From assembly GCF_052118625.1 (NCBI RefSeq), contig NZ_JBQKGW010000011.1, forward strand, positions 1 to 64,000: a DNA stretch of 64,000 nucleotides, written 5' to 3'. The position numbers and the translations under genes are program-made. Of the stretch, positions 1 to 8,300 are shown piece after piece. Within the stretch, counting starts at the first letter, position 1. Every line of letters starts with the position of its first letter. The notes below the pieces were generated by a model. It ran no database searches and was not told where the DNA came from. It was given only the letters and a program-made list of their open reading frames with translations. This DNA comes from Porcincola sp945869225 (GTDB lineage Bacteria > Bacillota > Clostridia > Lachnospirales > Lachnospiraceae).

Positions 1-24
1 GACACTAGGAAGGTGGTGTCGTTT

Positions 25-351
25 ATGGCAAATAAAACAGCGAATGTTAATGCACGTGTTGAGGAAAATGTGAAGAAGAAGGCGGAAGATATTCTATCGG
101 CTATGGGCATTCCTGCATCTGTTGGAATAAATATGTTCTACAGACAGGTTATCTATTGCCATGGACTTCCGTTCAGGCCATATGTCCCTGAGAATGGCTC
201 CCGGGCGCTTAGCGAGATGACAAAGGAAGAATTTGATTCGCGGATGGCCGCGGGCCTAGCAGATGCAAAGGCTGGAAGGGGCGTTTCTGTGGATGAAGCA
301 TTTGATCAGCTGCTCGAAGGACTCAAAGAGAAAGAGGCTGTCAATGCATGA
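25..351 (+). CDS. relB: RelB/DinJ-family antitoxin
   Basis: Antitoxin of a type II toxin-antitoxin module. The 108-residue protein has the RelB/DinJ layout: an N-terminal ribbon-helix-helix region (residues about 3-45, with NVNARVEENVKKKAEDIL and the GI-x-N-MF segment) that would bind its own promoter, and an acidic C-terminal tail that would wrap the toxin. The ATG at 25 is chosen over an in-frame GTG at 13 because AGGAAGG at 8-14 is well spaced for it. The stop overlaps the start of the toxin reading frame by 8 bp (ATGCATGA), so the genes were translationally coupled. The toxin is damaged (next entry), so this may now be an orphan antitoxin. The promoter lies outside the window. Confidence 0.88.
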   Translation: MANKTANVNARVEENVKKKAEDILSAMGIPASVGINMFYRQVIYCHGLPFRPYVPENGSRALSEMTKEEFDSRMAAGLADAKAGRGVSVDEAFDQLLEGLKEKEAVNA

Positions 352-605
352 ATACAAAGTCATCATCACCAATCATGCTTTGCATTCCATGACAGAGATC
401 AGGGATTACATAGCGAAGGAGCTTTTGAATCCGTCAGCGGCGATCAGTCATCTGGAATTTTTCAGGAGTGAGATAAAAAAGCTTTCCGAGATGCCAGACA
501 GGCATAAGCTTATTGATGAGCAGCCATGGCATGACGAAGGCATCAGATGTGATTTACGCCGGAAGAGATCAGTCGAAACGGCTTGAACAAATGCCAATGA
601 AATAA
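344..605 (+). pseudogene. RelE/ParE-family toxin, internal deletion and frameshift
   Basis: Remnant of the partner toxin. The frame opens at ATG 344 (MHEYKVIITNHALHSM) and reads as a RelE/ParE-type toxin to EGIRC at about 548, then runs out of family in an arginine-rich tail ending at 586. The expected family C-terminus, VIYAGRDQSKRLEQMPMK followed by TAA, is encoded in another frame at 549-605. The natural junction is therefore missing roughly 20-25 codons (the central beta strands, usually something like the VxNFxVYYxID segment) and the break is out of frame. Seen: the two frames and the join. Inferred: the length of the loss, from the usual family size of about 95-105 residues. The product should lack the catalytic sheet and be inactive. 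Confidence 0.8.
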
Positions 606-620
606 TGAGATACACAAAGA

Positions 621-653
621 GCATTTGCCAAAACATGGCAAGTGCTTATTTTT
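621..653 (+). terminator. Rho-independent terminator after the RelBE remnant
   Basis: A 9-bp stem (GCATTTGCC with GGCAAGTGC, one G-T pair) with a 7-base loop is followed directly by TTATTTTT. It ends the relB/toxin transcript. Confidence 0.75.
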
Positions 654-660
654 GTCTGCC

Positions 661-735
661 GGGGGTGAGGGCGGGATAAATCTCTCAGCCGAAACCAACT
701 GGAGACCGTCGCCCCCTCACGCATGCATTTTTTTC
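661..735 (+). other. Nested hairpin with T-tract, non-coding
   Basis: GTGAGGGCG near 665 can pair with CGCCCCCTCAC at 710-720 with a two-base bulge. Inside it TCTCTCAG and CTGGAGA can form a second stem. A run of seven T follows from 728. It could be a second terminator or the end of a small structured RNA or mobile remnant. No family was recognised. Confidence 0.3.
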
Positions 736-1105
736 AATTCAAACAGGGTATTAACCCCATGCCGCCAGTGCGAGAACCTTGTGAACCCCAGGCTCATTGA
801 TTGATTTTGTTTGCAATAAAGGTTCCAAACGTTACTATATCCAGTCGGCATTTCCCGCCCGGCCTCTTATTATCAGAAATGAAGGAGAGCAAATCGTCAC
901 AAGGAACAATATCCTTATATTGTATCTGTTTTGGCGTCCGGAATTCTGTGCGCGGTAAGCTGATTTTACATCCGGAATTCCGGAGCTTTTGCCACAACTT
1001 TAGCCTTGAGGGGATCCTCGACGCTGCTGCGCACCAGATCAATGGGGGAAGCTGGCCGGAGATCGGAGAAACGGATCATTTATTACCAACGGGGGGGTAA
1101 GAAGC
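736..1105. other. Region without a supportable gene
   Basis: Only short open frames on both strands (801-1100 plus, 794-1042 minus), none with a convincing ribosome site or a recognisable family. The sequence contains two copies of TCCGGAATTC near 940 and 972. It looks like decayed accessory DNA between two toxin-antitoxin modules. Confidence 0.4.
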
Positions 1106-1134
1106 TTGAAAAATCTGCAAGGTGGATATACATT
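1106..1134 (+). promoter_or_regulatory. Candidate promoter and dyad of the MazEF-type module
   Basis: TTGAAA (1106-1111), 17 bp, TACATT (1129-1134). The -10 lies in an AT-rich near-palindrome (GATATACATTATATATAC) that could be the autoregulatory operator of the antitoxin. The elements are weak matches; the position 27 bp before the start codon supports them. Confidence 0.4.
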
Positions 1135-1160
1135 ATATATACATAGAGGAGGTATGTGCG

Positions 1161-1406
1161 ATGCAGACTCAGGTAAAAGCATGGGGGAATAGCCAGGGGA
1201 TTAGAATTTCAAAGGAAGTACTTAAAGAGGCTGATGTAGCTGTTGATGACATACTGGATGTAAAAGTCTCAAATGGAGTGATCATGCTTGTCAAGCCGTT
1301 TAGACATAAGACTTTGGAAGAGCGTGCTGCTGCATGTGATGGAAGGCTTGATCTTGACGGGGAATTTGACTGGAGGAAGCCAGTAGGGAGAGAGATTTGG
1401 CAATGA
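1161..1406 (+). CDS. AbrB/MazE-type antitoxin
   Basis: Antitoxin and autorepressor of a second type II module. The 81-residue product begins MQTQVKAWGNSQGIRISKEV, the signature of the swapped-hairpin AbrB/MazE DNA-binding fold (V-x-x-WGNS-x-G-x-RI), and ends in an acidic toxin-binding tail (DLDGEFDWRKP). ATG 1161 is used because GAGGAGG at 1146-1152 is 8 bp upstream; an earlier in-frame ATG at 1122 has no ribosome site. The stop overlaps the next start (ATGA at 1403-1406). Homologous pairs are widespread in Clostridia and are usually mobile. Confidence 0.87.
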   Translation: MQTQVKAWGNSQGIRISKEVLKEADVAVDDILDVKVSNGVIMLVKPFRHKTLEERAAACDGRLDLDGEFDWRKPVGREIWQ

Positions 1407-1708
1407 AAGAAGGAATCTGTCAGGGAGATCTTCTTAAGATTGAAAGAATTAAGATGCCGGTGCTGGTTGTAAGTAAAAATTTCTTCAATCAAAGTGGGGA
1501 GGTTATTGGTTGCCCTGTTTACAGAAACGGGAAACCAGGAGCGCTGCATATCAGGATTGAAACAGAAGAAGTTACCGGATATGTTCATTGTGAGAAAATG
1601 GCACTGCTGGATATGAATGTAAGAAGATATTCTAAATTAGGCAGCATACATATGTCAGAGATTATTGATATAACGGATGCGGTCCAGGGAATTTTTGATT
1701 ATGTGTGA
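1403..1708 (+). CDS. PemK/MazF-type endoribonuclease toxin
   Basis: Predicted sequence-specific mRNA interferase held inactive by the upstream MazE-type protein. The product is 101 residues, the usual size. It shows the QGDLLKIE start, the PVLVVSKNFFN strand, and the IGCPVYRNG segment followed by a strand and loop typical of the SH3-like PemK/MazF barrel in Clostridia. The ATG at 1403 overlaps the antitoxin stop by 4 bp; an alternative TTG at 1397 would add two residues. Unlike the RelE remnant upstream, the frame is full-length and apparently intact. Family assignment rests on motif and context. Confidence 0.82.
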   Translation: MKEGICQGDLLKIERIKMPVLVVSKNFFNQSGEVIGCPVYRNGKPGALHIRIETEEVTGYVHCEKMALLDMNVRRYSKLGSIHMSEIIDITDAVQGIFDYV

Positions 1709-1950
1709 ACCAAACACTCGTAATCTTAACTTCCAGTGAGATTTAACGCTCAAGCAAAATAAATGGCATTTAAAGCCCGTAAAAGTGAGAAAGGTCCGTT
1801 CGAGTGCCAGCGTAAACACCGCAGCGAAGCGCTGGACAACCGAGATCACCCAACGTGACAGGCTCTTTCTGCGGAAACTTGGAGTCCCGGATCTCTGACG
1901 TTTTGAGTACAGAATACACAACTTTTAGATTTCTATGATTGTGAACAAGT
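1709..1950. other. Region without a supportable gene
   Basis: About 240 bp with no credible start site or family match on either strand. The only longer frame, 1655-1921 on the minus strand, is basic, lacks a ribosome site and overlaps the toxin gene. Probably decayed accessory sequence. Confidence 0.35.
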
Positions 1951-1988
1951 GAGCCGGCGAGCAGTTTTCTGCTTGTCGGCTCTTGATT
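1951..1988 (+). terminator. Hairpin after the MazEF-type module
   Basis: A 14-bp stem (GAGCCGGCGAGCAG with CTGCTTGTCGGCTC, wobble pairs included) and a TTTT loop. The tract after it (TTGATT) is only modestly T-rich, so this is a weak terminator or an RNA-stabilising hairpin. Confidence 0.5.
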
Positions 1989-2039
1989 AACTATTGATAA
2001 AATATCTGATTGAATAGCGCCATTTTGAGTAATTTACCC

Positions 2040-2068
2040 TTGAATTATTCTATTTACAAAGTTATTCT
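2040..2068 (+). promoter_or_regulatory. Candidate sigma-A promoter for the LCP gene
   Basis: TTGAAT (2040-2045), 17 bp, TATTCT (2063-2068). This would give a leader of about 280 nt before the LCP start. The leader is GC-rich (GCCGGGTGCCGGGTGC near 2080) and probably folded, but matches no riboswitch that I recognise. Confidence 0.35.
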
Positions 2069-2353
2069 TGTGAAGGCGCCGGGTGCCGGGTGCAGTGGGC
2101 CTGGCGAACCCTGCAGACACGAGAGGACAGCTGCTGGATGTGAGCTGCAGTTTGCCCGGCTGAAATGAATACAAGGAGGAATTTTGGGAACATGTATGGG
2201 AAGACGATGGAGATGTCCTGGAGCATGGGTGCAGCTGCGACATCTTCGGCTTGCCTGGGGCTTCGGGCAGGTTTGCCTCGAAACGCGGGGAACACGGGAA
2301 TGCCTTCGCTTGGGCAGAGATGTGGGGTAAAGTTATTCAAAGAGGGGGATGCA

Positions 2354-3430
2354 ATGAGATCCGGATATGACCGTGAACGTCGGAAGATGAGATGGCTTCC
2401 GATTGTATTGATTGTTATGGGGGTGCTGGCTGCGCTGGTTCTGCTCGCAGTCGGACTGTTCTACCATTATTACGGCCTGTCGAATTATGAGGGCAAGGCT
2501 GCGCAGACGCAGCTCAGCTCCGAGGATATGGCAGAGGCAAAGAGGGCAGCGGAGGCGCATGTCGAGAAGCTGAACCTTTCCGATTCCGAGGTGGAACAGA
2601 TCAAGACGGAGAATGACAAGGCCATCAAGGCAGCGAATGTGAGTGCCGTGGATCAGCCGGATGTTTACAACCTGCTGCTGGTTGGCGTCGACCGAAGGGA
2701 TGACAGCTGGAACGGTAATGCGGATTCGATGATTCTGGCATCCATTAACAAGCCGAAGAAACGGATCACCCTGATGTCGTTTATGCGCGATCTGTACGCG
2801 GACATCCCGGGATATGGTGTGCATAAGTTGAATGCGGCCTGCGCATACGGCGGCTGCAGCCTGCTGGTAAAGACGCTGGAGGAAAACTATAAGGTTCATA
2901 TCGACAACTATGCCTGGGTGGACTTTCAGTCGATGGCAGAAGTCATCGATGCGCTGGGCGGGGTCGATCTTTCGATAACGGATGCAGAAGTAAAGGTCGC
3001 AAATGATTATATTAAAGAGCTTTGCAGCATCACCGGCGCGGATCCCCAGTCGGAGTATCTCCAGGGCGGCGGTGACCTGCACTGTGACGGTATCCAGGCG
3101 GTTGCTTACGGGAGAATCCGTTATGTCGGCAATGCGGACTTTCAGCGGACCGAGCGCCAGCGGATTGTCATGGAGCAGATGATCTCTAAGATGAAAGATC
3201 TGTCGCTTGGCGATATGAATTCATTCGCGACAACCGTGCTGCCATTGGTGCACCATGACATCTCTGTCCCGGAGGTGCTTACGCTGACGGCCGCCGCACC
3301 GACTTTTCTGAAGTATGATGTCAAGGAGGCGCGTGTTCCGTTTGACGATCACTATCAGAGCGTCCAGGAGATCCTGAATCCGGACATGGACTACACTCTC
3401 CCGGAGATCCAGAAGGAATTATACGACTGA
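2354..3430 (+). CDS. LytR-CpsA-Psr (LCP) family wall-polymer ligase
   Basis: Membrane-anchored phosphotransferase that moves lipid-linked polymers (teichoic-acid-like or capsular) onto peptidoglycan. The 358-residue product has a short basic cytoplasmic start, one membrane helix (residues about 13-37), a helical linker, and an LCP domain from about 104 to 300. The domain carries the family motifs NLLLVGVDRR, NADSMILASI, TLMSFMRDLYADIPG and FQRTERQR, whose Asp and Arg residues hold the metal and pyrophosphate. ATG 2354 follows AGAGGGGG. An in-frame ATG at 2192 with a good AAGGAGG site at 2173-2179 would add 54 low-complexity residues. The cytoplasmic stub before the helix favours 2354. Confidence 0.9.
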   Translation: MRSGYDRERRKMRWLPIVLIVMGVLAALVLLAVGLFYHYYGLSNYEGKAAQTQLSSEDMAEAKRAAEAHVEKLNLSDSEVEQIKTENDKAIKAANVSAVDQPDVYNLLLVGVDRRDDSWNGNADSMILASINKPKKRITLMSFMRDLYADIPGYGVHKLNAACAYGGCSLLVKTLEENYKVHIDNYAWVDFQSMAEVIDALGGVDLSITDAEVKVANDYIKELCSITGADPQSEYLQGGGDLHCDGIQAVAYGRIRYVGNADFQRTERQRIVMEQMISKMKDLSLGDMNSFATTVLPLVHHDISVPEVLTLTAAAPTFLKYDVKEARVPFDDHYQSVQEILNPDMDYTLPEIQKELYD

Positions 3431-3482
3431 GGACTGGGAGCAAGTGGCAGCTGTGCCGTAATAAGCTGCGGGAGAGAAAGTT

Positions 3483-4832
3483 ATGGAAGCAGAGGTTCAG
3501 CAATATGAGGATATACCGGTTCCGTTTGCACTGTTCCGGGTGGTGTTCAATAATGCGCATGATGCGGTGACGGATACAGAGTATGTGTATGCCAACCGGC
3601 TGTATTGTCAGATGGGGCATATTCCCTGGGAGGATATGGCCGGACGGACGTTCCGGGAGGTCTATCCGGCGTCAGATTCGCGGTGGTTTTCGTACTGCTA
3701 TGAAGCGGTCACGAAGGGAGTGACTCGTCATGACTGCATTTTCAGTGAGGAGACGCAGCATTGGCTGGACTTCACAGTCGGACCGGTGTCGGAAGAGGAC
3801 TGTGTTTCATTTGTCTTCACGAACGTGGATGTCCAGAGGCATGATATTCTGCGGGGGCAGCAGACGAGCGAGAGCATCCTCAGCATCACAAAGGTCCTGA
3901 ACGGCGAGGAGGATTACGAGACCAGTATGAACCATGCGCTGCAGGAGCTGAGCAGGTTCATCCATCCGGACCGGCTGTACGTGCTGGAAACGGATCAGAA
4001 GACGGCGTCAAACACATTCGAATGGTGTGCAGACGGGATTCAGCCGGAAATCGGGACGCTGCAGAATCTCGATTACGGTGACTATCTCGGGGGCTGGGAG
4101 AGATACCTGGAGGATGATACAAGTGTTGTCATCAACGATATCGAGGAGCTGAAGGCGGAGGATCCGCTGGATTATCAGAACCTGAAGAGGCAGGGGATCA
4201 GGAGGCTAATCGGGGCACCATTCTACAACGGCGGCCGGCTGATCGGTTATCTTTGTGCGGACAACTACGCACTGAACGATTTGATCAACACGAAGCTGGT
4301 GCTTGAGACGGTTTCGTATTTTATCGGGGCAAAGGTGGTCAACCAGCGGCTGATCGACCAGATGGATCATCTGAGCCGCTATGATTCGCTGACGGGTGTC
4401 CACAATCGCAATGCCTGCATGGAGAAGATCGAGAAACTGAGGAAGCTGGGAGTCAGTGTCGGAATTGTCTATGCGGATGTAAATGGACTGAAGCGCCTCA
4501 ACGATGCGGGCGGGCATGAAGCAGGTGACAGGGCGCTGCGGTCTGTCGCCCATTTACTGACGAGCCAGTATGGCGTTGACAATACGTACCGGTATGGCGG
4601 GGATGAGTTTGTGGTTCTTCTTCCGATGATCAGCCGGTCGGATTTTGAGCGTGACAAGCGGAGCCTTCTGGGCATGGTCCAGCAGAGGAAGACGCATCCT
4701 GTTGCGCTTGGATTTGAGTGGGTGCGCGACAGCAGGCAGCTGCATGATGCGGTACGGCGTGCCGACAAGAGAATGTATCATGACAAAGCGCTGTACTATC
4801 TGCAGAACCAGGAAGAAAGCAGGGCAGACTGA
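3483..4832 (+). CDS. Diguanylate cyclase with PAS, GAF and GGDEF domains
   Basis: Predicted cytosolic sensor that makes cyclic di-GMP from two GTP. The 449 residues contain a PAS-like domain (about 1-120), a GAF domain (about 130-285, with EGIRRLIGAPFYNGGRL-like core positions) and a GGDEF domain (about 295-440). The active-site motif YGGDEF is intact near residue 372, preceded by the usual DVNGLKRLND segment. No RxxD product-inhibition site is visible five residues before GGDEF, so feedback inhibition may be absent. There is no membrane segment, so input is probably a cytosolic ligand or partner. It lies 52 bp after the LCP gene and may share its transcript, linking surface-polymer assembly with c-di-GMP. 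No EAL domain occurs in the window. Confidence 0.9.
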   Translation: MEAEVQQYEDIPVPFALFRVVFNNAHDAVTDTEYVYANRLYCQMGHIPWEDMAGRTFREVYPASDSRWFSYCYEAVTKGVTRHDCIFSEETQHWLDFTVGPVSEEDCVSFVFTNVDVQRHDILRGQQTSESILSITKVLNGEEDYETSMNHALQELSRFIHPDRLYVLETDQKTASNTFEWCADGIQPEIGTLQNLDYGDYLGGWERYLEDDTSVVINDIEELKAEDPLDYQNLKRQGIRRLIGAPFYNGGRLIGYLCADNYALNDLINTKLVLETVSYFIGAKVVNQRLIDQMDHLSRYDSLTGVHNRNACMEKIEKLRKLGVSVGIVYADVNGLKRLNDAGGHEAGDRALRSVAHLLTSQYGVDNTYRYGGDEFVVLLPMISRSDFERDKRSLLGMVQQRKTHPVALGFEWVRDSRQLHDAVRRADKRMYHDKALYYLQNQEESRAD

Positions 4833-4923
4833 AACAAGCTGCCAGGAATGCCGCAGGGCAGATAGAAACAAGCGGTCAGGAATACCGCAGGACAGATTAA
4901 AACAAGCGGTCGGGAATACCGCC
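4832..4923. repeat. 34-bp tandem repeat, two and a half copies
   Basis: Units beginning AAACAAGC start at 4832, 4866 and 4900. Each reads roughly AAACAAGCGGTCAGGAATACCGCAG... with a GGCAGAT ending. The end of the cyclase gene (GCAGGGCAGACTG) resembles the unit end, suggesting growth from the gene's 3' end. The last copy runs into the terminator stem. Confidence 0.7.
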
Positions 4924-4950
4924 AGCCGGGTGAACGGCTGGCGGTATTTT
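4915..4950 (+). terminator. Rho-independent terminator of the LCP/cyclase genes
   Basis: A perfect 13-bp stem (AATACCGCCAGCC with GGCTGGCGGTATT), 8-base loop, then TTTT including the end of the stem. Confidence 0.75.
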
Positions 4951-5133
4951 GATACCTGTGTCAAAAAAAGTCTCCATGTCCGGCGCACGGTCGAATGTCT
5001 TATAGTTCGGTCGGAAATGTCGGTTATTAAGAGACAAAAAGAATGAATATCAGAATATAGGGCTGCATAGCTAATATAAATACGAATTTAGCTTCTTTTC
5101 ATTCCGATTTAACATACATTCATTCCAAACCTA

Positions 5134-5163
5134 TTGTCGGGTCAGTCTCCTTTTTCATATAAT
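5134..5163 (+). promoter_or_regulatory. Sigma-A promoter of the giant surface protein
   Basis: TTGTCG (5134-5139), 18 bp, and a consensus TATAAT (5158-5163). The start would be near 5170, leaving a leader of about 150 nt before ATG 5322. The region 4951-5133 holds no gene. Confidence 0.6.
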
Positions 5164-5321
5164 GTTCTTACAAAAATACATTCTTGCGAACAGAAACTTT
5201 GTAATGAGCATGGACGGGGAATCCGCTGCAGCACCTGATATGTGTGTCAAGGCGGATGGCTCTGGATGGGAGGGCATCCTGTCCGCGAAAATGGGAACCG
5301 CGCACGACAAGGAGGGTATCT

Positions 5322-8300
5322 ATGAATATTCGGCAGGATCTCAAACGATTCCTCAGCATCATGATCACAATCTGTGTGATCTTCACCACAACTGTGGCCA
5401 GTCCGCTGAGCACCATGGCAGAAGCTCCGGAAGGATTGCCGGCGGAAGAAACTGCAGCGGTCACGGAACAGGCAGCAGCGGAGGCAGAGCCGGCAACCGT
5501 CGGGCAGGCCCCTGCTCCTGCGGCAGAGGCACCGGCGGCGGAAGCACCACCCCCGGCACCAGCACCTGCGCCGGAGACATCCGCACCTGCACCGGAAACA
5601 TCGGCGCCTGCGCCGCAGACCGCAGCACCGGCATCTGTCCCGGAAACTTCCGCGCCAAAGGTGGAGACGCCGGCAGCGGAATCACAGGCCGCAGCGCCGG
5701 CAGCAGAACCACAGACATCCGCTCCGGCAGCAGAAAAGCAGCCTGAAGAGACGCAGATGGCGGACTCGAAGGAAGAAAAGCCGTCTGCAGATGGGAAAGG
5801 CAGCGGGAAAGCAGGAGACGGTCATTCGACGACAGCAGAAGGGACGGATGCGCAGAATACGCACGGGGAAAATGCGCCAGCGGACCAGGCTGATGCAGGC
5901 AGTGCAGCGGGCGATGCTTCGACAGACCCGCCGCAGACGGCAGACGCACAGCAGGCGGAGGTGAATACAACCGCAGCTACAGTCGGTGAAAGCGATACGG
6001 CAGGACAGCAGCTGTCCGAACAGCCGGAAGCCGAAACCGGGAAGGAAACGGAGTCCGAGTCTGAGACGGAAACCGAGACGGAGGAAACCTATCCGGCACA
6101 GTCCTTCACAGGACGGGCGAACAACATCACAGTGTCCGTCATCGCCGGTGAGGGCGTCTTCCCGAAGGGGACGACGATGGTTACGACAGCGGTCTCTGCG
6201 CAGCATGCCATCAGTATCGCGAATGCGGCGACCGATGACCAGACCGAGGTCAAGGACGCGATCGGTGTGGACATCTCCTTCCGTGACGCGTCCGGCAGGG
6301 AGATCGAGCCGAAGGATGGACGAAGCGTCCAGGTCCGCATGACGGTCGGTGCAGGCAGTGCGCTGGAAGGCGACAACTTCTCTGTCGTCCACCAGAAGGA
6401 CAACGGCGCAGTTGAAACCGTCACCGAGAACGCATCCGCACGCGGAGCAGTCTTCGCGGCAGATTCATTTTCGATCTATGTCATCACCGGAACCGGAACT
6501 GCAGAGCAGGAGCCGGCGGTTGAGACCTGGAACTTCTACGGAGCTGATAATACGACCCTCCTCTCTACACAGATGGTGAAGGATGGAGAGTCGCTGAACG
6601 CACCGGCATCGCCGGAGAAGGAAGGCTTCATCTTCAGGGGATGGGCGTATTCGGCAGAAAGGGCAGCAGCCGGAACGGTAGATGTAGCTGCATTCACAAC
6701 CAGGACGGTGGAAGTATCCTCTACCCGGACCGTGAATCTGTATCCGGTATTTGAAGCGAAGCTTTATGTCTTCTTCATGGACAACTACAATAGAGTCTGG
6801 CAGACAAAAGAAGGCGTTTCTGGAAGCAAAATTTCCGTATCGGACGTTACGCTTCCGCTTGGCTCGGAGCAGTCCGTCACCGGCTGGTACAAGGACAGCA
6901 CGCTTTCGGGCGACGCCGTCACGGAAGTCACCCTCTCGAGCGAGGATGTGACACTCTATCCGAAGGTGGAGTCGGGACATTACCTGTACTTTTCCTCCGG
7001 AGAAGGCGCATCCTACGTCGCTCCGCAGTTCGTCGCGGCAAATTCTGAGACAGTGACGCCGGGAGAACCGACCAGAAGCGGCTACACGTTTGCGGGCTGG
7101 TCCAGCACGGAAAGCTCAGCTGCGGCGGATTTCACATTCGGCGGGAAGCTTACAGAAAACAAGACCGTCTATGCGGTATGGAAAGCTAGATCGGATACGC
7201 AGTACACGGTGATCTTCTGGAAACAGTCGGCCAACGACAGCAAGGACGCTCTCGACAGCCAGAAAACCTATGACTACGCGGAGTCCGTGCCCAGAACCGG
7301 AACCAGTGGACAGGAAGTTTCTCCAAGATCCGGAGACACGAGTAAAAATTATACAGGATTTCATTATAACGCCTCAAAATCGGTCTCTGTCACCATCAGC
7401 GGAGATGGCACCACCATCCTGAATGTTTACTATGATCGGAATTTGTTGACAATTGAATTTTACGAGAACATAGGATCAGATCGGCGGCCAAAGTGGCAAA
7501 AGATGGATGATCCATATACTGGTCTCTACGGGCAAACGCTGGCGCAGAACGGCTATTCCTGGCCGGAGGAATACAACTGGTATAATAAGAGCAAAAGAAA
7601 TCAGCTGACATTTCTGGACGCTTTCATCTTTGATCATCTTGTTGATTCCGGATATGGAAGTACAACCAGCATCAGCCTGTACAGGTATGACAGAAGCGGT
7701 TCTGTCAGTATCAACCACTATAAACAGAATCTGGACGGAAGCTACAACTATTCCAGTCCGACGAATTCTACCAATTCAGATATCGGAACTTTTAATTTTT
7801 CCAATAAATACAATGGCTTTACGATCGACAGCTGTTATATAGGTCGGAATACGCCGACGGACAATTCCGGATGGAGGAAAGCATCTGCAGGAAGCAGTGT
7901 CGAGTATGGATCAAACCTGTACATCCGTTACACAAGAAATAAGTATGACCTTTCCTTCTATAATTATAACGGGCAATCAAGAAAGGAATTGGTGCTTTAT
8001 GAGGCTTCTCTGGAATCCTACGCCTCTTATGTGCCGGAACGGCCTTCCGATCTTTCGGAGGAGTTTACCTTCCAGGGCTGGTACAAGGATCCGGAGTGTA
8101 CGCAGGCGTTTGACTTCAGCCAGACCATGCCGGCGGGCGGCGTGACGCTTTACGCAAAGTGGGCGGAACCGACCTACAACGTCACGGTTCATCTGACCAT
8201 GGACGGAAGTGGAGCTTCAACCAGCCTGACAATCGGTTATGGCGCGGCGATCAGTGAGTCGGATATGCCGACCGTAAAGGATGCGAACGGAAATACCGTC

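Noticed and set aside
801..1100. Plus-strand frame of 99 codons between the toxin modules.
   Set aside because: No ribosome site, no family resemblance and unlike composition; kept as non-coding debris.
2069..2160. Riboswitch in the LCP leader.
   Set aside because: The sequence is GC-rich and probably folded, but none of the conserved cores of TPP, c-di-GMP, glycine or SAM classes could be found.
5461..6392. Long minus-strand open frames opposite the Ala/Pro-rich part of the surface protein.
   Set aside because: They mirror GC-rich repetitive codons, are Arg/Leu/Pro-rich with no family match, and lie wholly within a clear coding region.
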